A DNA stretch of 64,000 nt from an uncultured Eubacteriales bacterium. GTDB lineage: Bacteria > Bacillota > Clostridia > Lachnospirales > Lachnospiraceae. This document shows positions 52,785-61,410 of the stretch, piece after piece. A program made the position numbers and the translations under genes. The notes below the pieces were generated by a model that saw only the letters and a program-made list of their open reading frames with translations, made no database searches and was not told the origin of the DNA. The number at the start of each line of letters is the position of its first letter. Position 1 is the first letter of the stretch. The stretch covers positions 27,710 to 91,709 of the forward strand of contig CASDTX010000052.1 of the NCBI GenBank assembly GCA_949283695.1, in the 5' to 3' direction.

Positions 52785-53339
52785 TCACTCCAATACAGAT
52801 ACCGCTCCCTCATTCAGCCGAAGCAGCAGATCGATTACCGTCTCTTTTGATTCCTGCATGCCGCCTCTGATCCATCCGAACAGAATCCCCCCGCTTCCCT
52901 TGGCCAGGTATTGATAGACCAGCTCTCGCTGTGCAGCTGTCAGATCAGGGAATTTTCTTTGGAATCGCGGAAATACAGTCTGATAGCAGCGTCGGAAGAT
53001 CTTTGCCGGGAAGTCCGGATCTCCATGCTCTGATGCAAGAATCAGATAAAGATCCCCCTGTATACTCATTTCCGTCAGCGCCATATCCAGATAATCATCC
53101 ATTCTGGGAAGCGCAGGCTGCAGGCTTACCGCCAGCTTGTCCAGAATCTCTTCCTCCATTTTCTCCAGCACATCCAGAGAATCCCGGTAATGCTTATAGA
53201 AAGTAGAACGATTAATCCGGCTCATCTCGCAGATCTCCTTCACTGTGATCCGGCTCACCGGTTTATTCTGCAGAAGCTTCAGAAAACTTTCTCGGATTGC
53301 TTTTCTTGTCCCGATTACACGGGCATCTGTAATATTCAT
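52785..53339 (-). CDS. TetR/AcrR family regulator
   Basis: This 184-residue protein has a TetR N-terminal HTH (ITVKEICEMSRINRSTFYKHYRDSLD-like region near residues 30-60) and a C-terminal helical domain ending FGWIRGGMQESKETVIDLLL, as in DhaS-like TetR_C_7 proteins. It is divergent from the second GPH symporter gene and may repress it. The ATG has AGGAGAAG upstream. Confidence 0.9.
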   Translation of the reverse strand: MNITDARVIGTRKAIRESFLKLLQNKPVSRITVKEICEMSRINRSTFYKHYRDSLDVLEKMEEEILDKLAVSLQPALPRMDDYLDMALTEMSIQGDLYLILASEHGDPDFPAKIFRRCYQTVFPRFQRKFPDLTAAQRELVYQYLAKGSGGILFGWIRGGMQESKETVIDLLLRLNEGAVSVLE

Positions 53340-53403
53340 ATTCTTCTCCTGAGATAAACAACACTTGTGTCTTGATTGATGGTTGCATGCCTATTCTGCT
53401 TTC

Positions 53404-53431
53404 ATTATAATAAATCTCAAAAGATAGTCAA
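53404..53431 (-). promoter_or_regulatory. Promoter of the TetR-AraC genes
   Basis: On the minus strand TTGACT and TATAAT are separated by 16 bp, about 65 bp upstream of the TetR start. Confidence 0.6.
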
Positions 53432-53483
53432 CATATATTGATTATCAGTTCCGGCATATGGAAGTGGGGAAAAAGGAGGTTCT

Positions 53484-54857
53484 ATGAAACGAGACATCTT
53501 AGATCATAAAATGTTCAATTCGCTGATTCGCTCGGATAAGGTAGTTCCTGCCGAACGCTGGCTCGGATATTTCCTCGGACCGTTCAGTGTCGTACTCTTA
53601 AACAGTATCCTGAACAACTACCTGAATGTCTATTATACGGATATTGCCGGTTTAGGCGGTCTTTGGGACGGATGGTTTCTGAGTGTATTTCCCATTGTAG
53701 TAAAAGTGCTTGATGCACTGACCTTTCTTCTGATGGGTCTGCTTGTCGATCGCTTTCACTCCCGGCAGGGGAAAGCCCGCCCCTGGATTCTGCTCTCTGC
53801 TCCTTTGTTGGTCATCAGTATGATTCTGCTCTTTACCATTCCCACCGGAAATGCCATGATAACCGCATTATGGATTTTCTTAAGCTACAATCTTTTCTAC
53901 TCTGTTGCCTATACTGCTTACAATACCTGCCATACCTTGATGGTTCCTCTTTCTACGAAGAACCCGCAGGAGCGCAGCCGTCTGTCCGTTCTGACGAACT
54001 CCCAGGGCATGCTGTCAGGTATGATCGTAGCTGTTCTATTCCCGACCTTTATCGTCCCTGGCATAGGGATCGTCCGCGGCAGGTGGATCGCTGTCATGAC
54101 TTTCATTGCTCTGGCAGCACTTCCTTTTATCCTGATGGAATACTATTTCACCAGAGAACGTGTCACTGAGAACAGTGGGAAGAAACCCAGCCGTTCCCTT
54201 CGCGAACAGCTTTCCCTGTGCCTGAAAAGCAGACGCTGGAAAGTATTCATGATTTACCTGATCCTGATCCATCTGACCTCATGTCTCTCCCAGAGTGCCA
54301 CTTTTTACTATTGTAACTGGGTTCTTGGTTCCTACAATGACGGTTACACGCAGGCGCTCTATTTCGTGATCGGAAACGGCGCTCTTGGACCGGGTGTATT
54401 TCTGTGCCGTCCGATTTGTAAGAAACTGGGACGCGAAAATGCGATGGCCGCGGGATTCGTTCTGGCGGCAGTCGGAACAGCAGTCTGCCTGCTGAACCCG
54501 CACAATCTGATCCAGGTTTTGATCGGACAGGTGATCAAATCTGTCGGGCTGATCCCCTCCACTTACATGGTCACTGCTATGCTGGGAGATGCCATGGACG
54601 ACGTAGAGACGCGAACGGGCATCCGGTGTGATGGATTCTCTTCCTCTGTCTATAATGTAATTTTCACCCTTTCCACAGGCGCTGCCCTGTGCATCCTGAA
54701 CTTCGGACTGATGCAGTGCGGCTATGCAGCTCCGTCTGCCGGTGCTATTCTCGTCCAAAACAGCACTGTACAGGCATTCCTTACCTTTGCCGCCATTGGC
54801 TGTCAGACGCTGGTGTATCCTTTTGCCGCTGTCCTGCTGAAAATAGGAGAAACATAA
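53484..54857 (+). CDS. Second GPH-family sugar:cation symporter
   Basis: This 457-residue transporter has 12 predicted helices and the GPH features AERWLGYFLGPFSVVLLNSI, SRQGKARPWILLSAPLL and YNLFYSVAYTAYNTCH. It lacks the long charged tail of the first symporter. It stands alone and is divergent from the TetR gene. AAAGGAGG precedes the ATG. It probably imports a related glycoside or the released sugar. Confidence 0.92.
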   Translation: MKRDILDHKMFNSLIRSDKVVPAERWLGYFLGPFSVVLLNSILNNYLNVYYTDIAGLGGLWDGWFLSVFPIVVKVLDALTFLLMGLLVDRFHSRQGKARPWILLSAPLLVISMILLFTIPTGNAMITALWIFLSYNLFYSVAYTAYNTCHTLMVPLSTKNPQERSRLSVLTNSQGMLSGMIVAVLFPTFIVPGIGIVRGRWIAVMTFIALAALPFILMEYYFTRERVTENSGKKPSRSLREQLSLCLKSRRWKVFMIYLILIHLTSCLSQSATFYYCNWVLGSYNDGYTQALYFVIGNGALGPGVFLCRPICKKLGRENAMAAGFVLAAVGTAVCLLNPHNLIQVLIGQVIKSVGLIPSTYMVTAMLGDAMDDVETRTGIRCDGFSSSVYNVIFTLSTGAALCILNFGLMQCGYAAPSAGAILVQNSTVQAFLTFAAIGCQTLVYPFAAVLLKIGET

Positions 54858-54860
54858 TTC

Positions 54861-54879
54861 GCCCGTATTAATTACGGGC
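54861..54879 (+). terminator. Short hairpin after the second GPH gene
   Basis: GCCCGTA and TACGGGC pair around TTAAT four bases after the stop codon. No T-run follows. Confidence 0.4.
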
Positions 54880-54936
54880 AGGCCAATGAATCCCTCTCAT
54901 CGCTGACAGCTGAATCGTGCTTTTTCAGTTTTCCAG

Positions 54937-55332
54937 TTATTGGTCATCATAAGATGTCAGCTTGTTCACAGTATCATACATGATTGCCAGACACTTTTTA
55001 AATTCTTCTTCAGAAACAGTATAAAAATCATCTCCCGGATATCTTGCGTCAAAGTAAAAGTCCGTCAAATACGCCAGTCCAATCGTGTCAAGCTGAAATT
55101 CGGGATGGATCTCATTTAGCTTTGCTGCAATCTTCTTCATGTTATGTTTCCGCAGCAGGTCGACGATATCCTCTTCTACCATTAATTTATCAAGATAACC
55201 TTTTAAGTACTTTTCAGCTACCTGCTGGCATTGTACTGCAAGCTGATTATAAAAACAGCTTCCTGTACTCAGAACACTTTCCAGATATTCAAGATCATTT
55301 TGAGCAATATCTATATACGAATTTTTGATCAT
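54937..55332 (-). CDS. HEPN domain protein (putative toxin of an MNT-HEPN pair)
   Basis: The 131-residue all-helical protein has AQNDLEYLESVLSTGSCFYN and QLAVQCQQVAEKYLKGYLDK, the first two helices of HEPN domains, and LLRKHNMKKIAAKL, where the HEPN catalytic Arg/His segment would lie. HEPN proteins are often RNases. Its start overlaps the nucleotidyltransferase stop by 4 bp. Confidence 0.88.
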   Translation of the reverse strand: MIKNSYIDIAQNDLEYLESVLSTGSCFYNQLAVQCQQVAEKYLKGYLDKLMVEEDIVDLLRKHNMKKIAAKLNEIHPEFQLDTIGLAYLTDFYFDARYPGDDFYTVSEEEFKKCLAIMYDTVNKLTSYDDQ

Positions 55333-55697
55333 TCTTCCACCTCCAATATCAGTTTCCTATCACGTTCCAATTCTTTCTTGAACACAGACTGTTCTTTCTT
55401 TGCCTCCTTATTTGTATAAACAACATCCGTACGTACTCCGTCAATATCCTCATCAAGTGTCCACCGTATATCCGCGGCAAGCTCACGGTCTGTCATCCGT
55501 TTTTCTGTAACAATTAGGAGATCGATATCACTTGTGCTTCTCACCTCTCCACGTGCCGCACTTCCAAAGAGATATATTTCCCGAAGACCCGGGAGCGGCT
55601 TTTGTAAAATATATTGAAGGTCGTGCTCGATCTTTCTGACAAATCTACCGGGAAGATGACGGTATTGTTCTGTATAAATTTTCACTGTTCCCTGCAT
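55329..55697 (-). CDS. MNT-type nucleotidyltransferase (putative antitoxin of MNT-HEPN pair)
   Basis: This 122-residue protein has the minimal nucleotidyltransferase signature GSAARGEVRSTSDIDLLIV (GSx10DxD) at about residues 45-63 and a third acidic strand GVRTDVVY. In characterised pairs MntA adds AMP groups to the HEPN toxin and disarms it. AGGAGGG decides the start at 55697; an upstream frame extension lacks a site. Confidence 0.88.
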   Translation of the reverse strand: MQGTVKIYTEQYRHLPGRFVRKIEHDLQYILQKPLPGLREIYLFGSAARGEVRSTSDIDLLIVTEKRMTDRELAADIRWTLDEDIDGVRTDVVYTNKEAKKEQSVFKKELERDRKLILEVEE

Positions 55698-55882
55698 CTT
55701 ATGCCCTCCTGTCATTACATGTATTGTGATTTCCATACCATATTCGAGAATCAAGTGTCATTTGATTCTTGTGTCCACGGATATTATAGCATAAGCACTG
55801 GAAAGGCAACACTGCGAAAACACTTTTTAAGAATGTTCCGTCAACATAGGCGGCAGGATCTGTTCTGATCACTGCCGCCTCA

Positions 55883-57127
55883 TCATTCCTCTTCGTATCG
55901 TTTCACCAGCAACACCGCATTATGTCCGCCGAACCCAAAGGAATTGCTCATGGCATAGCGCACCGGCTTTTCGGTGGGTCTGCCGATCGTATAATCCAGG
56001 TCACATTCTTCGTCCACTGCGCTGGTTCCCATGGTCTGGTGGATGAAGCCCTCTTCTATCGTTTTCACGCATGTAATAAATTCTACCGCGCCCGCGGCTC
56101 CCAGCATATGTCCGACCATGGATTTTGTAGAGTTGATGGAAATGGCTCTTGCCGCCTCTTCGCCGAATGCCCGTTTGATGGCGCGGGTTTCAAAGAGATC
56201 ATTATGGTGTGTGCTTGTTCCATGAGCATTGATATAATCCACATCCGCCGGCTTGATCCCCGCCTCGCTCATTGCCAGCTCCATTGCCTTCGCGGCGCCG
56301 CTGCCGTCTTCCGCGGGGGAGGTGATGTGGTACGCATCCGCCGTGGAACCGTATCCTGCTACTTCGCCGTAGATCTTTGCCCCGCGCGATAGGGCGTGTT
56401 CCAGTTCCTCCAGAATGACCACTCCTGCCCCCTCGCCCAGTACGAATCCATTTCTGTCTTTATCAAAAGGAATGGATGCCCGCATCGGGTCTTCTGTTGT
56501 TGACAGCGCAGTCAGAGCCGTAAATCCTGCCACCGCTGTGGGGCAGATACAGCCTTCGGTTCCTCCCGCCGCTATGATATCCGCGTCGCCGTACTGGATC
56601 GCGCGGAAAGCATCCCCGATGCAGTTCGTTCCCGTGGCGCAGGCAGTGACCACGTCCGTACATTTCCCCTTAAATCCAAGCTGGATGGACACATTTCCCG
56701 CCGCCATGTTTGAGATCAGCAGGGGAACAGTCAGAGGATTCACCTTTGCGGGCCCTTTCTTTAAGATCTTCTCATACTCCTTTTCCACGGTCTGGATGCT
56801 TCCCACTCCGCAGCCGATGATCACGCCCGCGCGGAACGGATCTTCCTTCTCTATCTCAATTCCGGCGTCTTCCACCGCTTCTTTCGCCGCCGCGACCGCG
56901 TACTGGGAGAAAGGCTCCATCCGTTTCGAGGATTTAAAATCCATATGTTCCTTTGCCACGAAGCCCTTGACTTCCGCCGCGTTTTTCACTTTATAATCCG
57001 AGGTGTCGAACCGGGTGATCGGTCCGATCCCCACTCTGCCTTCCCGGATCCCTGCCCAGAAATCTCTGACATTATTGCCAATGGGCGTAACTGCGCCCAG
57101 TCCTGTCACTACAACTCTTCGCTTCAT
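55883..57127 (-). CDS. fabF: Beta-ketoacyl-ACP synthase II (FabF)
   Basis: This 414-residue condensing enzyme elongates fatty acids. Active Cys163 is in TACATGTNCIG. The two histidines are in INAHGTSTHHND and SMVGHMLGAAGA. MKRRVVVTGLGAVTPIGNNV is the normal start. It overlaps the HAD gene by 4 bp. No other fab gene is nearby, so it may be an accessory copy or serve a specialised acyl product. Confidence 0.94.
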   Translation of the reverse strand: MKRRVVVTGLGAVTPIGNNVRDFWAGIREGRVGIGPITRFDTSDYKVKNAAEVKGFVAKEHMDFKSSKRMEPFSQYAVAAAKEAVEDAGIEIEKEDPFRAGVIIGCGVGSIQTVEKEYEKILKKGPAKVNPLTVPLLISNMAAGNVSIQLGFKGKCTDVVTACATGTNCIGDAFRAIQYGDADIIAAGGTEGCICPTAVAGFTALTALSTTEDPMRASIPFDKDRNGFVLGEGAGVVILEELEHALSRGAKIYGEVAGYGSTADAYHITSPAEDGSGAAKAMELAMSEAGIKPADVDYINAHGTSTHHNDLFETRAIKRAFGEEAARAISINSTKSMVGHMLGAAGAVEFITCVKTIEEGFIHQTMGTSAVDEECDLDYTIGRPTEKPVRYAMSNSFGFGGHNAVLLVKRYEEE

Positions 57128-57795
57128 TCGCTCTTCTCCTCTATAATCGCTTCCAGTTCAGAGAAATCCTGAATGCTTGTCACTCCGTCCGGAACCGGCG
57201 CGCCATCCCTGTTCAGCCAGATGCCGGTGATCCCCGCCTCGCCGGGACAGCGGACGTCACTATCGAAAGAGTCCCCCACATGGATCACATCCTCCGGCCC
57301 AAGCCCTGTCTGTTCCAGTGCGTAGAGAAAGATTTCTTTCCTTGGTTTTGAGTATTTCGCCTGTTCACTGGTGAAAATGCCTGCCGGATGCAGCCCTTGC
57401 AGTTTCACATTTTCAGATACATATTTATCGTCGCTGTTGGTCACAAAGTAAACCGGCAGCTGCACATTTTCCAGGAACTTGCGGGCATCCTCGTAAACCG
57501 GCGTGGTGCACCAGTGCTCTTCCATCCGGGACAGAAGCTCTCCCGCGTCCTCCGGACAATGGTAATGCTCCAGAAGTTCCTGAAAGCCCTCCAGCGCCAC
57601 ATCATTCTGCGTGCGGAAATTTGCTCCGTTTGCCTCTTCCAGCTTTCCCCTGTACAGCTTCCACCAGTAGCGGAAGACCTCCTCCGGCGTCTTCGCATCG
57701 CTGTTCTTGTAGATCCTCTTTACGACCTCTACCGAAATCGGTCCGTTCTCATATGTCACTGTCCCATAGTAATCCATAAAAATTGCTTTTATCAC
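57124..57795 (-). CDS. HAD family hydrolase
   Basis: The 223-residue protein has HAD motif I in FMDYYGTVT, motif II-like PVYFVTNSDD, and motif IV in VIHVGDSFDSDVRCPGEAGI. It dephosphorylates a small metabolite, substrate unknown. The start is read as GTG at 57795, because AAGGAG lies 8 nt upstream. An ATG at 57834 has only a weak site. It lies between the EFR1 ferredoxin gene and fabF, probably in one operon. Confidence 0.87.
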   Translation of the reverse strand: MIKAIFMDYYGTVTYENGPISVEVVKRIYKNSDAKTPEEVFRYWWKLYRGKLEEANGANFRTQNDVALEGFQELLEHYHCPEDAGELLSRMEEHWCTTPVYEDARKFLENVQLPVYFVTNSDDKYVSENVKLQGLHPAGIFTSEQAKYSKPRKEIFLYALEQTGLGPEDVIHVGDSFDSDVRCPGEAGITGIWLNRDGAPVPDGVTSIQDFSELEAIIEEKSE

Positions 57796-57848
57796 AATCT
57801 GATCTCCTTCTGCTGATATTATTGCGCTCTTCATGGTCTCTCTGCGCT

Positions 57849-58613
57849 CTATAAAAAGAATTCGTTTTCCCTGCGCACCGTTTTCAGCGCTCCCAGTTTC
57901 TCCTCCATCGCCTGCTGCAAAGGCGGCGGCAAGATGCGGGCATGTTCCAGACAGGCGGCGGTACATGCCATACATAAGATGCATTTTTCTGTATCTGTTG
58001 CCACAGCATTGCCATTGACAGAAATCGCCCCTGTCGGGCAGCTCTTCTCACATTTCCCGCAGCCGGTACAGGAGGGAAGGGAAATCGGCGCCGCCGGCAT
58101 GTTCATCCCTACTTTGTAAGGAAAATTTCCCGGCACCTTTACCTGTCCTTCTGGATTCTTGCCCATTTTATCCAGTACCATGCGGGCGAAATCAAGGATT
58201 TCCTTCTCATCTGCATCGTCCGGTCTACCCTTCCCTACTTCCGGCGCCATGGAGTGCTGCGCGATCAGCGCCGCTGACGCCGTCACCTGGAATCCTTGTT
58301 CCTCAACAGTCCGGTTCAGCTCCAGAAGAGCATCCTCATAAGCCCGGTTCCCGTAAACAGCGAGCGTCACGGTTCTTGTTCCACTACCATTCAGCCTGCG
58401 GATACTTTCTGTCACCACGCCCGGGATCCGCCCGCCGAAAACCGGTGCGGCAAAGACAGCCAGATCACTGTCCGGCTGTTCCGGCTCATTTTCCCTGTCG
58501 CAGAGATTATACCCCTTCACATTCTCCGCGATCCCATTACAGAAGATCATCCCCGCCTTCTTCGTTCCCCCTGTGGGGCTGAAATAATAAAATTGTACTG
58601 TGTTCAGCATCAT
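57849..58613 (-). CDS. EFR1 family flavodoxin/ferredoxin fusion
   Basis: The 254-residue protein has an N-terminal flavodoxin-like domain (VQFYYFSPTGGTKKAG, AVFAAPVFGGRIP, VYGNRAYEDALLEL) and a C-terminal 2[4Fe-4S] ferredoxin domain (CTGCGKCEKSCPTGAI, CILCMACTAACLEHAR). It likely transfers electrons in an anaerobic pathway. AGGAGGG precedes two adjacent ATGs. First gene of the EFR1-HAD-FabF operon, with a good promoter. Confidence 0.9.
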   Translation of the reverse strand: MMLNTVQFYYFSPTGGTKKAGMIFCNGIAENVKGYNLCDRENEPEQPDSDLAVFAAPVFGGRIPGVVTESIRRLNGSGTRTVTLAVYGNRAYEDALLELNRTVEEQGFQVTASAALIAQHSMAPEVGKGRPDDADEKEILDFARMVLDKMGKNPEGQVKVPGNFPYKVGMNMPAAPISLPSCTGCGKCEKSCPTGAISVNGNAVATDTEKCILCMACTAACLEHARILPPPLQQAMEEKLGALKTVRRENEFFL

Positions 58614-58640
58614 TGTCCCTCCTATTATCGTAAGCTTTTC

Positions 58641-58663
58641 GTTGTAAATCTAAATTTTACAAT
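58641..58663. promoter_or_regulatory. Candidate Rrf2-type operator GTTGTA-N11-TACAAT
   Basis: This near-palindrome overlaps the predicted transcription start of the EFR1 operon. The same spacing occurs in front of the Rrf2 gene (62317-62339). Confidence 0.5.
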
Positions 58664-58664
58664 A

Positions 58665-58693
58665 AGTATACTCTTCGTCTGCTGCATTGTCAA
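58665..58693 (-). promoter_or_regulatory. Promoter of the EFR1 operon
   Basis: TTGACA and TATACT on the minus strand, exactly 17 bp apart, about 50 bp before the EFR1 start. Confidence 0.75.
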
Positions 58694-58728
58694 TATTTGC
58701 AGTGCTTTTCAGATGGAGGAAGAAAAAA

Positions 58729-58762
58729 AGAAGACTGTCCCCCGCCATGGGAACAGTCTTCT
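58729..58762 (-). terminator. Rho-independent terminator of the isomerase gene
   Basis: On the minus strand AGAAGACTGTTCCC and a matching right arm form a stem followed by seven T. It is about 80 bp beyond the stop of the sugar isomerase gene. Confidence 0.85.
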
Positions 58763-58844
58763 GATCGATTCAGTCATATCTAAATAATTTAAAATCTGCT
58801 CCATTATCAATCAAATCATCTTTCTATTGCTCCAGTTCAAGAAA

Positions 58845-59633
58845 CTAGGGGTACAGGTTTCTCATATCATCCAATTGTTTTGCTTTTTGATATGCACAAA
58901 CTAAAAATTCCTGAATAGATAAATCCTCATAATCCCAGTTCATAGGCTCCAACGTTGTCGCGCCTTGATAGCCAGTGAGCGTTATCTTCCTGATGATATC
59001 TTCCCAGTCAATATTGCCATCAAATGGAAGCTGATGCTGATTATACTTTCCGCCATTGTCATGCAAATGCAACGCCATTAATCGTTTTCCGTACTTATTC
59101 AGCAAATCAATATCAGAAGCATAGTTTTGATGATGACAGCTGTCATAACAGAAGCCTACAAATTTAGACTGAAATGTATTTAACACCCGATACAAATTAT
59201 TTATATTTGTTACATTTTCAAAGGCGATCTGAATTTCTTTATCTTCCGCCCTGTGAATAATCTTCTCCAACCTTTTTAACCCCAATTCATTAACCGGATA
59301 TTGATCATCAGGCAAATGAATCACCATTGTGGGGATCTGAAAGGCGACGCAGTCTTCTACACACTGAAGATATGTTTGGCAGACGCTTTCCCCATTCAAA
59401 TCATTTAATGATAAATAATTCTGTTCATGAACTGGCGCGTGCATATTCTCTATTTCTAATCCAGCTTTTTTTGCCAAACGGACACCCTCTTTGTATCCTG
59501 CGCCTCTTCCAAACTTGTCACTCCACCATAACATCACACACTCAAATCCAACCAGTTTTATTAACCTGTATCTTTCTTCAAAAGGCACATCAAAACTACC
59601 ACCATACCCGAAACAATCATAGATTCCAACCAT
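58845..59633 (-). CDS. Sugar phosphate isomerase/epimerase (AP endonuclease family 2 fold)
   Basis: The 262-residue TIM-barrel protein has metal-ligand positions typical of the family: ENMHAPVHEQ, IAFENVTN (Glu), FCYDSCHHQN (Asp, His), LMALHLHDNGGKYNQH and TLEPMNW (Glu). It interconverts keto sugars or acts on a cyclitol; the substrate is not readable. AAAGGAG precedes the ATG. It is a single-gene unit with its own terminator. Confidence 0.88.
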   Translation of the reverse strand: MVGIYDCFGYGGSFDVPFEERYRLIKLVGFECVMLWWSDKFGRGAGYKEGVRLAKKAGLEIENMHAPVHEQNYLSLNDLNGESVCQTYLQCVEDCVAFQIPTMVIHLPDDQYPVNELGLKRLEKIIHRAEDKEIQIAFENVTNINNLYRVLNTFQSKFVGFCYDSCHHQNYASDIDLLNKYGKRLMALHLHDNGGKYNQHQLPFDGNIDWEDIIRKITLTGYQGATTLEPMNWDYEDLSIQEFLVCAYQKAKQLDDMRNLYP

Positions 59634-59692
59634 AGCCAGACTCCTTTATACAACCATAATTTTCAATTCATACCCAGAATATACACCCATGT

Positions 59693-60625
59693 TTAGAATA
59701 TACCTGGCAGTATCTTTGCCAGGAAAAATCCGGCTCCAAACGATACTGAATTTGCCACAAATGAATAAGTTACATAATACCAATTCTTCTGCTTTTCCGA
59801 CACTTTTTTCAGGAACTTGCAATACAGACCGGCCTCCACCGCAAAGACGACAATTTCAAGAAGGGCATAAAACACTGTGAATGCCAACGGCCCGGATTTA
59901 TAGTTAATAATATTGAGCAGCAGATTTAAGATGATTTGCGTGATGAAGTTGATAATCGCCAGAATTAGTAATTGCTTCTTTTTCCGGAAACCGAAGAGCA
60001 CCGCAACAATCATTTCAATTACAATAGTAAGGGCAATCCGAGCTGCCAGCGACAACATTTCCTGCCGGGAATTATAAGATCGGCAGACATCGATCCGCTC
60101 GTTAGTACTCAGGTCTTCATTATATTCCGCTGAGCCGATGTTCACGCCTTCCATATCCACGGTATAATAGGTATCGAAGGCATAGCGCTCATAAATTCCG
60201 CTGGATACAAAGGTTTCCGTTTCCGGATAATAAAGAAGAATCTTAAAACTGGACGGCGGATAATAGGTCCACGCAATTTCTTTGGTTTCGCTCACTGTCC
60301 AGCCTTCCTGTAAAAAGTAATAACCATCCGGATCTTTATAGTTGACAAATGCTTCCCATACCTCACGGACAAGGTAGTTGGAATACGGGTATTCTTCGTA
60401 TGTCCGGGCATTTTCTTCCCTTCCATCCCAAACACTTGCCGGGCCGGTGGACTCCCTTTCGGAAAGCAAAGTGCCATAGCACAACGCATCACCCATATTT
60501 TCAAACTGGATCCGGACAGACTCCTTCGGCCCTATATCGGCATTTGCCGTAACCGGAAGCGCTATGGCTGCCATTACTGCACACAGCAGAGTAACAAAGA
60601 TTTGATTGTGCTTTCTTTTCCCCAT
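59693..60625 (-). CDS. Unrecognised membrane protein with exported domain
   Basis: This protein of about 310 residues has an N-terminal signal-like segment (IFVTLLCAVMAAIALPVTAN), an extracytoplasmic domain of about 170 residues with many aromatic residues, and four hydrophobic segments in the last 120 residues. It resembles conserved but unnamed Lachnospiraceae proteins. The start is uncertain: ATG 60625 or 60640. A further ATG at 60664 coincides with the predicted transcription start and is unlikely. Confidence 0.7.
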   Translation of the reverse strand: MGKRKHNQIFVTLLCAVMAAIALPVTANADIGPKESVRIQFENMGDALCYGTLLSERESTGPASVWDGREENARTYEEYPYSNYLVREVWEAFVNYKDPDGYYFLQEGWTVSETKEIAWTYYPPSSFKILLYYPETETFVSSGIYERYAFDTYYTVDMEGVNIGSAEYNEDLSTNERIDVCRSYNSRQEMLSLAARIALTIVIEMIVAVLFGFRKKKQLLILAIINFITQIILNLLLNIINYKSGPLAFTVFYALLEIVVFAVEAGLYCKFLKKVSEKQKNWYYVTYSFVANSVSFGAGFFLAKILPGIF

Positions 60626-60670
60626 TTGAATACCCCACATCAATCCCAACTTGTCGATTTGCATGCTTCT

Positions 60671-60700
60671 ATTATAGTCTGCCCTACCCTCTCTTTACAA
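60671..60700 (-). promoter_or_regulatory. Promoter of the unrecognised membrane protein gene
   Basis: TTGTAA and TATAAT on the minus strand, 18 bp apart. The -35 box is inside the left arm of the 60685-60731 palindrome. Confidence 0.55.
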
Positions 60701-60731
60701 GGACCGTGTGTGCTCTTGTAAAGAGAGGGTA
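60685..60731. repeat. Perfect 17-bp inverted repeat
   Basis: TACCCTCTCTTTACAAG and its exact reverse complement flank a 13-nt loop. The left arm plus GGA also occurs at 38234. It may terminate the DUF2798 gene and act as an operator for the next promoter. Confidence 0.75.
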
Positions 60732-60764
60732 TCATTTGTTCTACAAGAAATTCCCGGGCAAGAT

Positions 60765-61316
60765 TCAGTCGGGTGTGTTTCTGAACAGCCGCCTGAAAAT
60801 AGTCCTGATCAATGGCTGGATAAAGAACAGCTGTGAAAAGAAGGCGAACGGGAAATTGTAACATACCAGCTGCAGCCAGTTTGCCAATAACGTAAATATG
60901 TTAAATGTCTGATATGGATACGGATAATAAAAAAGCGCAGCTAAAAAGCTCATTGCAGGGCATATGATCCCTACGGTTGCGGAAATGATCGCTGTTTCAA
61001 ACATCACGGGATGTGTATCTCTTGGATCAAATACTTTACAGGTCAGTTTGAATGACCAGGGGCTTCCGATAGAAAGCTCGAGCGCATATGCGCAAATAAA
61101 TTCTACAAGGACAACCGACCAGATCGGAAGATTCGTTCCGAACATCGGAACCCCTCCCATGCTTCTGACAGCGTCAAGGACGCCTGTGCAGCCGGGTACA
61201 TTTGAGATAAATGTGCTTCCATGGATCACATAAATACTGTAAAAGATGTAAGCATGTACAGTTACGATTACGGTGAGAAGCGCAAAAATGGCTCTCTGAA
61301 ATTGATTTTTTGGCAT
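60765..61316 (-). CDS. DUF2798 domain-containing membrane protein
   Basis: The 183-residue protein has four hydrophobic segments in two similar halves, each ending in an aromatic-rich helix (FALLTVIVTVHAYIFYSIYV; FPFAFFSQLFFIQPLIRTIF). This is the DUF2798 pattern. The function is unknown. The start at 61316 follows GAGGG; a longer frame upstream overlaps the APH gene and has no ribosome site. Confidence 0.75.
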   Translation of the reverse strand: MPKNQFQRAIFALLTVIVTVHAYIFYSIYVIHGSTFISNVPGCTGVLDAVRSMGGVPMFGTNLPIWSVVLVEFICAYALELSIGSPWSFKLTCKVFDPRDTHPVMFETAIISATVGIICPAMSFLAALFYYPYPYQTFNIFTLLANWLQLVCYNFPFAFFSQLFFIQPLIRTIFRRLFRNTPD

Positions 61317-61410
61317 TTTTCCCTCTTTCCAGACAAAAAAGCGGCGCCCCGGCTGTGCCCTGATCGAAGACAAAACAAATGTGCAAAATGCACAATTAGC
61401 ACTCCTCCAT

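Noticed and set aside
57835-57984. Longer HAD protein starting at 57984
   Set aside because: The extension would read out of frame through the end of the ferredoxin gene, and the GTG at 57795 has the best ribosome site.
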